From contig NZ_MTQF01000001.1 of NCBI RefSeq assembly GCF_001975985.1, positions 704,943 through 768,942 of the forward strand: a DNA stretch of 64,000 bases, written 5' to 3'. The DNA is from [Flexibacter] sp. ATCC 35103. Lineage in GTDB: Bacteria > Bacteroidota > Bacteroidia > Flavobacteriales > Flavobacteriaceae. The position numbers and the translations under genes were made by a program. A model generated the notes under the pieces. The model ran no database searches, had not been told where the DNA came from, and saw nothing but the letters and a program-made list of their open reading frames with translations. Below are positions 50,604 to 58,804 of the stretch, piece after piece (positions within the stretch are counted from its first letter, which is position 1; every line of letters starts with the position of its first letter).

Positions 50604-50666
50604 TTATTTACATTTTACCTTTTTAGGTTTTTTATGCATTTTATCCGCTAAATCATCAAGTGGATT
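50604..50666 (-). pseudogene. fossil of a toxin C-terminus (21 codons)
   Basis: On the minus strand these 63 bases encode NPLDDLADKMHKKPKKVKCK and a stop, the same 20 residues that end toxin tip A. Upstream of 50666 the match stops and unrelated sequence begins. No start or toxin domain remains. It marks the breakpoint at which an earlier Rhs C-terminus was replaced. Confidence 0.8.
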
Positions 50667-50693
50667 TCAAAGAACTATTTATGCTACTAAATA

Positions 50694-50716
50694 AAACCCG
50701 CTAAATCAACGGGTTT
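50694..50716 (-). terminator. terminator after the Rhs-Imm26 unit
   Basis: A 7-bp GC-containing stem (AAACCCG 50694-50700 with CGGGTTT 50710-50716) and a short T-tract on the minus strand, 47 bases past the stop of the Imm26-like gene. Confidence 0.65.
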
Positions 50717-50763
50717 AATTTTTTTTATTCTGTTATAATAAACTAAAAACTGAAGCAAATAAA

Positions 50764-51459
50764 TTATCTAAAATAAGTATTTAATATACTTTCTTTTTTT
50801 TCAGCATTACCTCCTGCCGACATAATATCTATGGCTACATTATATTCTTCAGGGATTTCTCTATTGAAAACTAAATCTTTATAAGGATCTACATTTTTAT
50901 CTAACTTATAACATAAATAAAGTCTTTCATTTAATGAAGGATAAACTGCTAAATTAGTTAAATCATGTGCATCAATAATATCATTTGCATTTAATGGAAT
51001 ATCTTCCAATACTAAAGCATCAATGACACCGCTTGGATGAGGTCTTGTTGTGTTGCCAGGTGTTGGCGACCACCATAGATTTTTTTTAACTAAACTACCT
51101 CCAGCTTCTTTTCCTAAAATTATAAATTCTTTTTCTTTCTCTGTGTTTTCCCATACTCTAACAGTTCTAGTTCCTTTATTTTGATCAATCCAAGTATCTG
51201 GATCTTCTCTAAGTATATCTGGTATTGCTCCTTTTATTTCTGTTATATTACTTGATTTCAAGAATTGTCCTGTTACTGCACTAACAGTTAATGTATCAAA
51301 TATACCTGTATCGACTTTTCCCCAATTTTCATCTTCTCTAAACACTTTATAAAATCGTAAAAAAGGATCTTTTAACATTTGAGCTAATGTAAATATTCCT
51401 TTTCTTGTTTCTACACTAACAATTTTACCTTCTTTCCAAGGTGTTGCTCTTTTTGACAT
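50764..51459 (-). CDS. Imm26-like immunity protein of the main Rhs toxin
   Basis: A 231-residue cytoplasmic protein starting 12 bases after the Rhs stop. Its N-terminal half (TPWKEGKIVSVETRKGIFTL, AQMLKDPFLRFYKVF, ITEIKGAIPDILREDP) resembles the Imm26 immunity family, in which a lysine/tryptophan-rich opening strand is followed by a barrel. Position and family suggest it blocks the main Rhs C-terminal toxin in the producing cell. The C-terminal half is not recognised. Confidence 0.7.
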   Translation of the reverse strand: MSKRATPWKEGKIVSVETRKGIFTLAQMLKDPFLRFYKVFREDENWGKVDTGIFDTLTVSAVTGQFLKSSNITEIKGAIPDILREDPDTWIDQNKGTRTVRVWENTEKEKEFIILGKEAGGSLVKKNLWWSPTPGNTTRPHPSGVIDALVLEDIPLNANDIIDAHDLTNLAVYPSLNERLYLCYKLDKNVDPYKDLVFNREIPEEYNVAIDIMSAGGNAEKKESILNTYFR

Positions 51460-51471
51460 ATTAAATTTAAA

Positions 51472-54400
51472 TTAATGACACTTTATTTTTGTTCCCAAAT
51501 GCTCATCGGCAGCATCTAAATATTTTTGCCTGTTTGCATTATTAGGTCCAACAGGATTTTGAGCATTGGATGTACCTTTTAATCCTCCATCCGCTTCAAA
51601 TCCTCTTTGTTCTAGTCCCCTCGCAGTTTGTTTTCCTTTTTTACCTTCTCCTGAATAATCTACACTGGGAGCAACGTCAAAATCATCAAAATTACCTCCA
51701 TATCTTCTGGAAACTATTTGATCTGGTGTTAATCCATCACTTGTTGGTGCGCTTGCATAACCATGATAAGGTTTTCCATCTTTTACTCCCGAATATTTTA
51801 CATGTGATCTCCCTTCTCCGGTACTTATATTATTTAACCCAAAAATGTCAATCCAATTATTTGTATCTTTTACATATGCATATATATTTGGATTATTCCC
51901 TGCGATTCCTATTGGGTCTTGGCTTATGTACAGTCCTATATCAGCACTATAATATCTGAATCTATTATAATATAACGAGGTTTCTACATCTTCATATTGT
52001 CCAAGTTGTCTAAACGGAATAAATGATTTATCACCTTTTAATTCTCGTAAACCTCCATATATATCGTAATCAGTTTCCCAAACAACATCTCCAACTTCAT
52101 TATAAACTTGGATAGGGCGACCAATATAATCATTTACGATACTAAATTTATACTCACCAATTATTTTAGCACTTGGTACAAAAGAGCCTCCTTCATAAAC
52201 CCATGTTATTAAATTGTCTATTAGTTCTGGTTTATCATAAATCAAATGATCACCATCAACAACAAGTTTAGGTCTTTCTTTTAGATCGTATTTCCATTCG
52301 TGAATAAGAACGTTAGCATCCCAAAAGTACCTAAAAATTTCTTTGTTTGCAATTTTTGCGGTACGTCTTCCAAGTGCGTCATATTCAAAACGTACTTTTT
52401 TCCCATCAGGGTTTGTTACACTTTTTAGCATTCCGTTAGCCAGCCATGAATATGCCGTATCCCCTTGCTGCCATTGTTCGTGTTCGTATTGTAAACTTTT
52501 TTCTTCGGCTTTATTGCCTATCAATTTATCAAAAAAATTGGTTGGTTTTTCAAAAACAAGCGGTTTAGTAATATCACGCGGGCTTTTGTGCACCAAATTC
52601 CCCAAGTCGTCGTATTTGTAATAGTATTTTTCGTCCTTAAGCAGTTTACCGCCTTTGCCGTATTTGCGATCACTACGGTCTGCGGTTTTGTATAAATTAC
52701 CTACTGCATCAGGGGTTTTATACAAATCTTCTTTTCCGTCATAACTGGCTTTGGCAAGGTTACCAAAATCATCATAATCAAAATAGGTCAAACTTTGGGT
52801 CATTTGGTTTACCGCGCTTCGCAACTGCTGGTTGGTATCCCAGTTATAGTAGCGGGATCCCGTGCGTTTACCATTAGCAAATACTTCCTGCTCTTTTTGT
52901 TTTCCGTTGTTGTTATAACTCGTTTTTATATGCAGTCCGCCTGTGGCAAAACGCTCTATTTCACGCCCTAGCTCATCTCTTTTTAATGTAGTTTCCCAAG
53001 CTTTGTGCTGTTCTTTTAGTTCGTTACTCTGCGCTTCTATACGTTCCAGTTGTCCTTTCTGGTTGAAATGTGTATTGATATCAGCTCCAAGACTTGTACT
53101 TATGTTGGTCCGTTGCCCTAAGGTATTATAGGTCGATATAAGTGTTATACCATTTTCGTTGGCATCAAGCTGTTGTTTTTGGGTTTCTTTTATAATACGT
53201 CCTACAGCATCACGCTCCAGATAAATGCTTACGTTTTGGTTGGTAGCTTCTACGAGCTGTCCGTTTTTGTTATAGGTATAGATTTCCCAGGTGCCATCAT
53301 GATAATCGGCTCTGGTAATGCGCCCTAAGGCATCCTGCTCATAATCTGTATATTTTCCGCCTCCGTGGTCTATACGGGTCACTTCTCCGGCAAGGTTGCG
53401 GTTGTATTTTTTTACGATTCCGTCAAAAGCCGTTTCACGAATGATATGTCCGGCTTTGTTTCTGGTAAAATAATAAGCTTCGTGGTATTCGTTTTTAATC
53501 CCTACGAGCTGCTCCATCTTATCATAATCAAAACGCACTTTTACGCCGTTTTGTTCCCGCGTAGAAAGGCTTCCTAATGGGGTATACGTAAACTTAATGT
53601 TGTTTTTATTGTCTTTTAAAGCTATTACATCATCATAATTATCATAGTCAAATTCGATGATATTACTGTCTTTTTCAATAATTTGCTGTACCCTGTCAAG
53701 CGCATCATAACTAAAATAATCTGCCATTTGCATTGGGGTATAAACAGCCTTCACGCGTCCTCGATAATCGTAATCCCAGGATTTTAGTTTTTGGTCATTC
53801 TCCCGCCATTCTATCAGGTTGTATTGCTGATCATAGACCAGTTCGAGTTCGTTTTTATTTTTGGCCACGCTCGCCAATAATCCGTTTGCATAATAAGTAA
53901 AGTGCGTACTGGTTTTATCAGGCGCTATAATGGTTTTAAGCTGGTGTGGCTTTTGGTCTTTGTATAGATAGATGGTTTTATGTCCCTCCGGATCTATGGC
54001 AATCGATGGGCGGTTTTCGTCATCGTAAAGCATCATTTCCTCGTTACCGTCAGGATAAGTGGTGCTTATTTTATTGCCCTTATCGTCATAATTAAAACCC
54101 AGAATGCGTCCTTCCTGATCGATCTCACGATACAGTTCCATAAACTCCGTGTAGTCATAAAATACACTGTTGCCCATAGGATCTTTTACCTGTGTTACGA
54201 GCTGGCTTGGTTCATAATAGTAGGTGGTTACGGCTCCGTTGGCATCTGTTACCAGATTATAGCCTTCATAAGTATGGTATTCGATCCAGCCTTCCTGCCA
54301 GCCTCCATCGCCCCAGGTGTGTACACAACGGTTCTCTGAGTCGTATTCCCAATAAAAAGCCTGACCGTTACGATCTGTTTTTTTTACCATCAGGTGGTTT

Positions 54401-55644
54401 TGATATTCGATCACGGTTGGTTTGCCTAAAGCATCTATAATGGCAGTCATGTTCTGATTTTCGTCATAATGATACATGATCAAAAGTTCGTTCTGTTCAG
54501 GACCTACCAATTCTAAATTGTGTATGAAGCCGTCTTTGGTATTTACCATGATGGTTCTGCCCGCGGCATCGATGATACTGTTTAGGGTATAACCGGTAAA
54601 TTTAAAAACTATGGATATTCCGTCATGATTGGATATTTTTGTCAGCTGGTATTTTTTACCGTTAAAAAGGGTAAAATCATAAAAAAGCCTGCTTTTATGA
54701 TCGTAAGCCTGATATCCGTCTTCGGTTCTTTTCAGGGTTGTTTTTTCCTGACGCAGGTAAAATTCTTCCTCTGGCATCAGCGCAGGAAAAGCTACAATTC
54801 TTCCATCGTCCATGCGAAGTCCTAGCGCATCATCTTCCGGATATAACTCTACAGCCCTATCATATACGCAATGTACGCCATGACCCAGCCAGCCCACATA
54901 TTGTGAGTCTGAGTACCAGCGGCGCTCCCAGTTAAGTGTGATGGGACTTGCGATATCAAAATCGCTGCCTTCGTATATCACGGCTCCGTTAATAAGGTTT
55001 ACAGGTTCGAAACCTGCCTTACACAACAATTTACTAAGCCAGTTGGGACCAACGGATCCTTTTAGAAGTTTATTGAATGCTTTTTTTCCATATTTCATCA
55101 GGGTACTAAATCCTATACTGGCGAGTAATCCGGTTAGCATACCTCCCCAATCAGGCGGATATGGACCTCCAACCATAACAGGTTTTCCAGTAGGAATAGG
55201 CAAGGAAAATGATGTTGGGGCAAAAAGGGTTGGGGCAAACGGTAACATTTTCTTGCCTATTTTGGTTTTACCAATGGACATGGATAACGGAATCCCAATA
55301 TCATTACAAGTCATCAGCATATGTCCTTTGGGACTCATTCTGGTACTGTCTGAGAAAACGGTCTGGGATGCAAAAAAGTTCATGCTTTCATGACCAATAA
55401 TTGGGGTCATAAGCCAGGGCGGTGTAAAAAGCGGAATATGTACCAGTGGAATTATAATTCCGCCGGTGTCTGAGTTGCCTCTCTTAAAGCCATTTACATG
55501 CACGCTGGTGCCTAAAAACGGAATATAATCGGCTGGATCAATAACAATACCTATATAAGGATGAAACGGATTAAATGGCGGTAAGGTCGTAAAATGGATA
55601 TCTATACCCACGACCATAGTCAAATGATTATCGGTCAATAACAT
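51472..55644 (-). CDS. type VI secretion Rhs effector with PAAR-like N-terminus and URI/GIY-YIG-like toxin
   Basis: A 1390-residue Rhs protein. Residues 1-165 form a glycine/proline-rich region (FHPYIGIVIDPADYIPFLGT; SVHVNGFKRGNSDTGG; MSPKGHMLMTCND) that looks PAAR-like and would dock on the VgrG spike; a hydrophobic stretch follows near 170-190. Residues about 220-1240 are YD/RHS repeats forming the toxin-enclosing shell, ending in the core signature DPIGIAGNNPNIYAYVKDTN and WIDIFGL (near 1268). The last 120 residues are the toxin: PYHGYASAP, ARGLEQRGFEADGG and NAQNPVGPNNANRQKYLDAA resemble URI/GIY-YIG-type nuclease toxins. Residues before about 1105 are encoded by DNA richer in G and C than the exchangeable end. 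It starts two bases after the 449-residue gene. Confidence 0.88.
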   Translation of the reverse strand: MLLTDNHLTMVVGIDIHFTTLPPFNPFHPYIGIVIDPADYIPFLGTSVHVNGFKRGNSDTGGIIIPLVHIPLFTPPWLMTPIIGHESMNFFASQTVFSDSTRMSPKGHMLMTCNDIGIPLSMSIGKTKIGKKMLPFAPTLFAPTSFSLPIPTGKPVMVGGPYPPDWGGMLTGLLASIGFSTLMKYGKKAFNKLLKGSVGPNWLSKLLCKAGFEPVNLINGAVIYEGSDFDIASPITLNWERRWYSDSQYVGWLGHGVHCVYDRAVELYPEDDALGLRMDDGRIVAFPALMPEEEFYLRQEKTTLKRTEDGYQAYDHKSRLFYDFTLFNGKKYQLTKISNHDGISIVFKFTGYTLNSIIDAAGRTIMVNTKDGFIHNLELVGPEQNELLIMYHYDENQNMTAIIDALGKPTVIEYQNHLMVKKTDRNGQAFYWEYDSENRCVHTWGDGGWQEGWIEYHTYEGYNLVTDANGAVTTYYYEPSQLVTQVKDPMGNSVFYDYTEFMELYREIDQEGRILGFNYDDKGNKISTTYPDGNEEMMLYDDENRPSIAIDPEGHKTIYLYKDQKPHQLKTIIAPDKTSTHFTYYANGLLASVAKNKNELELVYDQQYNLIEWRENDQKLKSWDYDYRGRVKAVYTPMQMADYFSYDALDRVQQIIEKDSNIIEFDYDNYDDVIALKDNKNNIKFTYTPLGSLSTREQNGVKVRFDYDKMEQLVGIKNEYHEAYYFTRNKAGHIIRETAFDGIVKKYNRNLAGEVTRIDHGGGKYTDYEQDALGRITRADYHDGTWEIYTYNKNGQLVEATNQNVSIYLERDAVGRIIKETQKQQLDANENGITLISTYNTLGQRTNISTSLGADINTHFNQKGQLERIEAQSNELKEQHKAWETTLKRDELGREIERFATGGLHIKTSYNNNGKQKEQEVFANGKRTGSRYYNWDTNQQLRSAVNQMTQSLTYFDYDDFGNLAKASYDGKEDLYKTPDAVGNLYKTADRSDRKYGKGGKLLKDEKYYYKYDDLGNLVHKSPRDITKPLVFEKPTNFFDKLIGNKAEEKSLQYEHEQWQQGDTAYSWLANGMLKSVTNPDGKKVRFEYDALGRRTAKIANKEIFRYFWDANVLIHEWKYDLKERPKLVVDGDHLIYDKPELIDNLITWVYEGGSFVPSAKIIGEYKFSIVNDYIGRPIQVYNEVGDVVWETDYDIYGGLRELKGDKSFIPFRQLGQYEDVETSLYYNRFRYYSADIGLYISQDPIGIAGNNPNIYAYVKDTNNWIDIFGLNNISTGEGRSHVKYSGVKDGKPYHGYASAPTSDGLTPDQIVSRRYGGNFDDFDVAPSVDYSGEGKKGKQTARGLEQRGFEADGGLKGTSNAQNPVGPNNANRQKYLDAADEHLGTKIKCH
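51840..52330. repeat. Rhs core segment shared with both orphan tips (recombination homology)
   Basis: This part of the main rhs gene is nearly identical at DNA level to about 49230-49721 and 47310-47785. It encodes the last 165 residues of the core, from RYFWDANVLIHEW to the DIFGL end. To its right the gene has no relatives in the window, and to its left each copy has a different toxin. Confidence 0.75.
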
Positions 55645-55646
55645 AA

Positions 55647-56996
55647 TTAATAGGTGTTGTTTAATTGATATTCCTTCTCTATTTGTTTTGCAATCTGTTT
55701 TGGATTGTCTTTCCAGTTTTCTCCAAAAATGGCTACCATCCTATTGCCAATAGCTTCTTTTTCTGCATACGTTATTTTAGGGTCGTTCTCTAAATAGCTG
55801 TTGGCTATAAACGTAAAATTGATTATTTTCAGGCTTTCATCTGTTAAAGCATATCCATACTCAAAAGCATCGTTTAAAATTTCGGTATATTGGTCATTAC
55901 GTTTTTTTGCTGCCAGTAATAACGCATAATTATAACCATTTATAACTTGCATTTCCTGCCCTATTTCTTTAGCAATTGCTACTTGTTTTAAAAAATACTG
56001 TATTGCTAAATCCGAATTTCCGGTAATGCTGTAATGAGAACCTTTATAGGATAATAATTGTATTAAGATCCCGGCAATATCTTCTTTCTCTTTATAGAAA
56101 GGTGTCGTTATCTTTATTCCCTTATCCAATAGTTCCTGAATAAGTTCTTTTTCGTCTTTAAACTGAAATAAAAAACTGGCATAAATAAGAAACGATGAGG
56201 CCCAAAAACTGGTTTCTCCTGTACTCTTGCTAATATCAATAAGTTCATTGCCCAGTTTTTTTACTTTCTCTTTTTTTTTGTCTTTTGCAGCTTCACCAAT
56301 TTCAAACAGGCATTTTCTATAGCGCACCTGTGGATCATTTGGGTTGCCTTGTGTGGCTATTTCTTTGTATGCTTTGTTTATTTCCTGATTGGGGATTTCT
56401 ATTATGATTCCTTTTTGTTTTACAGAATCAATTAGTTTATTATATAGTTTTCTTTCCTGATAATCCAGAAACAAAAACCCTATATTTTCCGGCAGTAAGA
56501 CTGCAAGCTCTTTTATACTTTCTAGTAATAAATCAGGATCACTGGCTTTTTTTATTAAAAAACTAACGATTAAAAGGTTGTCGGTTTTTGCCTCAAACTC
56601 TTTAAAACTTACCAGCATTTTAATATAAAAATCTTTAAGGTTTTGGATGTTTAGCTTCTTTATTTCAGGTAATATTTGTTTAAAAAAGTCAAAGTCTTCC
56701 CATTTCCAACTGGGATTTTTTTTGAGGTCTTCTTCAAAAGTCAATATCCATTGTTCTATAATGGTGATGTAAAAATCTTTTTTATCATAAAAATCAATCA
56801 TAAAGGCAACAAATGAATCCTCTGATTTGCCATATGCAGAAGATTCCAAGCGAATAAAGCCATCCAGTAAAGGAAAATCTTCTGTAGAACAAACCATACT
56901 GAATATTTGTGCTTTTGGTTTCTCTCTTCTGGTTTTATTCCAAATCTTTTGAATGTTTTCGACCCTTACAGCAATAGGATTATGAGCATTATTCAT
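55647..56996 (-). CDS. 449-residue helical-repeat protein between vgrG and rhs, putative effector adaptor
   Basis: A soluble, mostly helical protein with no signal peptide. The N-terminal half contains IWNKTRREKPKAQIFSMVC and FYDKKDFYITIIEQWIL; the C-terminal half shows TPR-like helical pairs (SFWASSFLIYASFLFQFKDE; GSHYSITGNSDLAIQYFLKQ; GYNYALLLAAKKRNDQYTEIL). It lies 8 bases after vgrG and 2 bases before rhs. In other type VI clusters this slot holds adaptors or chaperones such as Tap/DUF4123, EagR or DUF2169 proteins that load the effector on VgrG; no similarity to those is visible. Adaptor function is inferred from position. Confidence 0.7.
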   Translation of the reverse strand: MNNAHNPIAVRVENIQKIWNKTRREKPKAQIFSMVCSTEDFPLLDGFIRLESSAYGKSEDSFVAFMIDFYDKKDFYITIIEQWILTFEEDLKKNPSWKWEDFDFFKQILPEIKKLNIQNLKDFYIKMLVSFKEFEAKTDNLLIVSFLIKKASDPDLLLESIKELAVLLPENIGFLFLDYQERKLYNKLIDSVKQKGIIIEIPNQEINKAYKEIATQGNPNDPQVRYRKCLFEIGEAAKDKKKEKVKKLGNELIDISKSTGETSFWASSFLIYASFLFQFKDEKELIQELLDKGIKITTPFYKEKEDIAGILIQLLSYKGSHYSITGNSDLAIQYFLKQVAIAKEIGQEMQVINGYNYALLLAAKKRNDQYTEILNDAFEYGYALTDESLKIINFTFIANSYLENDPKITYAEKEAIGNRMVAIFGENWKDNPKQIAKQIEKEYQLNNTY

Positions 56997-57004
56997 TTTT
57001 GATT

Positions 57005-58774
57005 TTAATTTAAATTTACAACTCCACCTTTGACATTAGTCATTGTTTTACCATCTATATCAACGACCGTTCCTTCTGCCAAAATGGTATTTTTCCCTTT
57101 TATATTAATACTTGGTGCTTCATCTGTAATTTGTGTGTCACTTTTAACCGTCACCTCATCTGTGCCTGAAACGAGTACTTTTTTACTATCAACACTTACT
57201 TCATTTACGCCGCTGATGCTTACTTTTTCATCTGCAATTAGATTTATTTCTTTTGATTGTATGTCGACCTTATTTGGTGCATAAATAGTCATTGTTCCGT
57301 CTCCGTTAAGCATTATCATATTACCACTAGGATCTGTAGCTGTAAAGGTGTTTTTTTCTTCGTCGAGAACAAGTGAAGTTCCTCCTCTGGTGGCAAAGCT
57401 TCTTTTATTATTGTCTTTTCCGCCGCCTCCGCCGCTTTTACCGTGAAAAACACTACCCAAAATAAAAGGCCTGTTAGGATCGCCATAACGAAAGTGCACC
57501 ATTACATGATCTCCAACATCCGGAATAAAGACCATTCCTCTATTGGTTCCTACTTTATCACTACTACCGGCATCAGGGGTCATGACACGCAGCCAGGCAG
57601 TTTTCATTTGAGTTCCTTGCTGCCAAAGCATTTGTACTCTGATTCGTCCTTTATTTTGAGGATCGGTATTACTTTCTACTAAAGCTTGCTGTGTTTGCGC
57701 AATTGGATATGCTACATCCGGTTCCGGCAAGCTCAATACTTTTGAAGGTATAGCTCTGAAATTATTTTCATACTCTCCTAAATGTGTAGCATAATGACTA
57801 ATTTCTGTAATTATAAAAGAACCTACTTCTTGTGTTATCAAACTTTTATTTTCTAAAACACTCGATTGTATAGTTACAATACTTCCTATTCTTAATTTGG
57901 AATTTTTTGTTGTTGCTGAAACAAAATTAGTATCGGCAGCTGCACTTTCCTGTTTCTTTTTTAAGAAAGATTCTAAAACCAGATCATCACCTGTACTCAC
58001 TATACCGTGTGTATACGCAGGCGTTGCAAATACCTCTTTTGAACTCGCAAAAGCTTCATTACCTAATTTTGGCAAACCTCCTACTGTATCTTTCGATTTT
58101 GCAGTATAGCGTTTATCAGCACTTTCGTTGTAGGTGAAAGCGCTAAATTTATTAGGCACTGCCTGAACCGATATTTTTAGTTTAGAAATCTCACTATTAT
58201 AAGTTAACGATATAGGACTATCAAAGCTTTTAGGCTTACCAAAAATTAACTTTTCACCATCATAATAAAGCCATTCGTTGAATTGTTTTGCCAATCTCTG
58301 AATAAACTGAAAATCTGTTTCAAGGTATTGATTCTGATAATCCATCTTACTGGTATACTCAGGGTTAATCTCGTTTTGCAATTGCTCCCCTGCCCCATTT
58401 TTTACCACTTCTTTTACAATATCTTTTAAAGTCAGTTCTTCCCAGGAATGTAATTTTTCACCGGACTCTAATAATATGGTTTTAGAATATCCTGACACTA
58501 TAATTTGATTGCCTGAATGTCCCATTTCCTGATCGAAATCAATATTGGTAACCACACCCAGAAAATTATTCTTTTCTTCCAGCACTATATGTACGACTTT
58601 GCCCAGCCATGCCTGTGCATTTTCCAGTGTATATGCCAATGGACTTTCGACTGCAGCATGTGGAACAAGAATTTCAAATCGGTGATGGTCATTTATTACT
58701 TGTACTAACTCAATACTGGTAAAGTGACTTATTTTTTTAGAATCTATTCCAAAAATTATTGTTGGTGGTGTCAT
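57005..58774 (-). CDS. vgrG: type VI secretion system spike protein VgrG (TssI)
   Basis: A 589-residue VgrG of the Bacteroidota type. Residues 1-345 correspond to the gp27-like part (SIELVQVINDHHRFEILVPH; YQNQYLETDFQFIQRLAKQF). Residues about 365-450 form the gp5 OB fold (NKGRIRVQMLWQQGTQMKTA; FIPDVGDHVMVHFRYGDPN; PFILGSVFHG). A glycine-rich linker GGGGGKDN follows, then a repetitive C-terminal beta-helix with SISGVNEVSVDSKKVLVSG and VTVKSDTQI repeats forming the spike. It belongs to a tight run glucosaminidase-lipoprotein-vgrG-adaptor-rhs, spacing 8-30 bases. Confidence 0.92.
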   Translation of the reverse strand: MTPPTIIFGIDSKKISHFTSIELVQVINDHHRFEILVPHAAVESPLAYTLENAQAWLGKVVHIVLEEKNNFLGVVTNIDFDQEMGHSGNQIIVSGYSKTILLESGEKLHSWEELTLKDIVKEVVKNGAGEQLQNEINPEYTSKMDYQNQYLETDFQFIQRLAKQFNEWLYYDGEKLIFGKPKSFDSPISLTYNSEISKLKISVQAVPNKFSAFTYNESADKRYTAKSKDTVGGLPKLGNEAFASSKEVFATPAYTHGIVSTGDDLVLESFLKKKQESAAADTNFVSATTKNSKLRIGSIVTIQSSVLENKSLITQEVGSFIITEISHYATHLGEYENNFRAIPSKVLSLPEPDVAYPIAQTQQALVESNTDPQNKGRIRVQMLWQQGTQMKTAWLRVMTPDAGSSDKVGTNRGMVFIPDVGDHVMVHFRYGDPNRPFILGSVFHGKSGGGGGKDNNKRSFATRGGTSLVLDEEKNTFTATDPSGNMIMLNGDGTMTIYAPNKVDIQSKEINLIADEKVSISGVNEVSVDSKKVLVSGTDEVTVKSDTQITDEAPSINIKGKNTILAEGTVVDIDGKTMTNVKGGVVNLN

Positions 58775-58804
58775 AGTTTATTTTTTTTGTATTAGTAGCT
58801 GTTC

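Larger units (their letters stand above)
49911..50666. repeat. direct repeat R2, copy B (immunity pair plus fossil toxin tail)
   Basis: Colinear with 46215-46970 at an offset of 3,696 bases. It contains Imm51-like copy B, the mosaic immunity copy B and the 63-base fossil of the toxin tail, and ends abruptly at 50666 where the sequence changes to that flanking the current Rhs immunity gene. Confidence 0.8.

Noticed and set aside
53365..55400. Several open frames of 60-150 codons on the plus strand inside rhs
   Set aside because: They lie opposite the well-supported rhs frame, lack recognisable domains or leaders, and their sequence is dictated by the repeat codons of the main strand.
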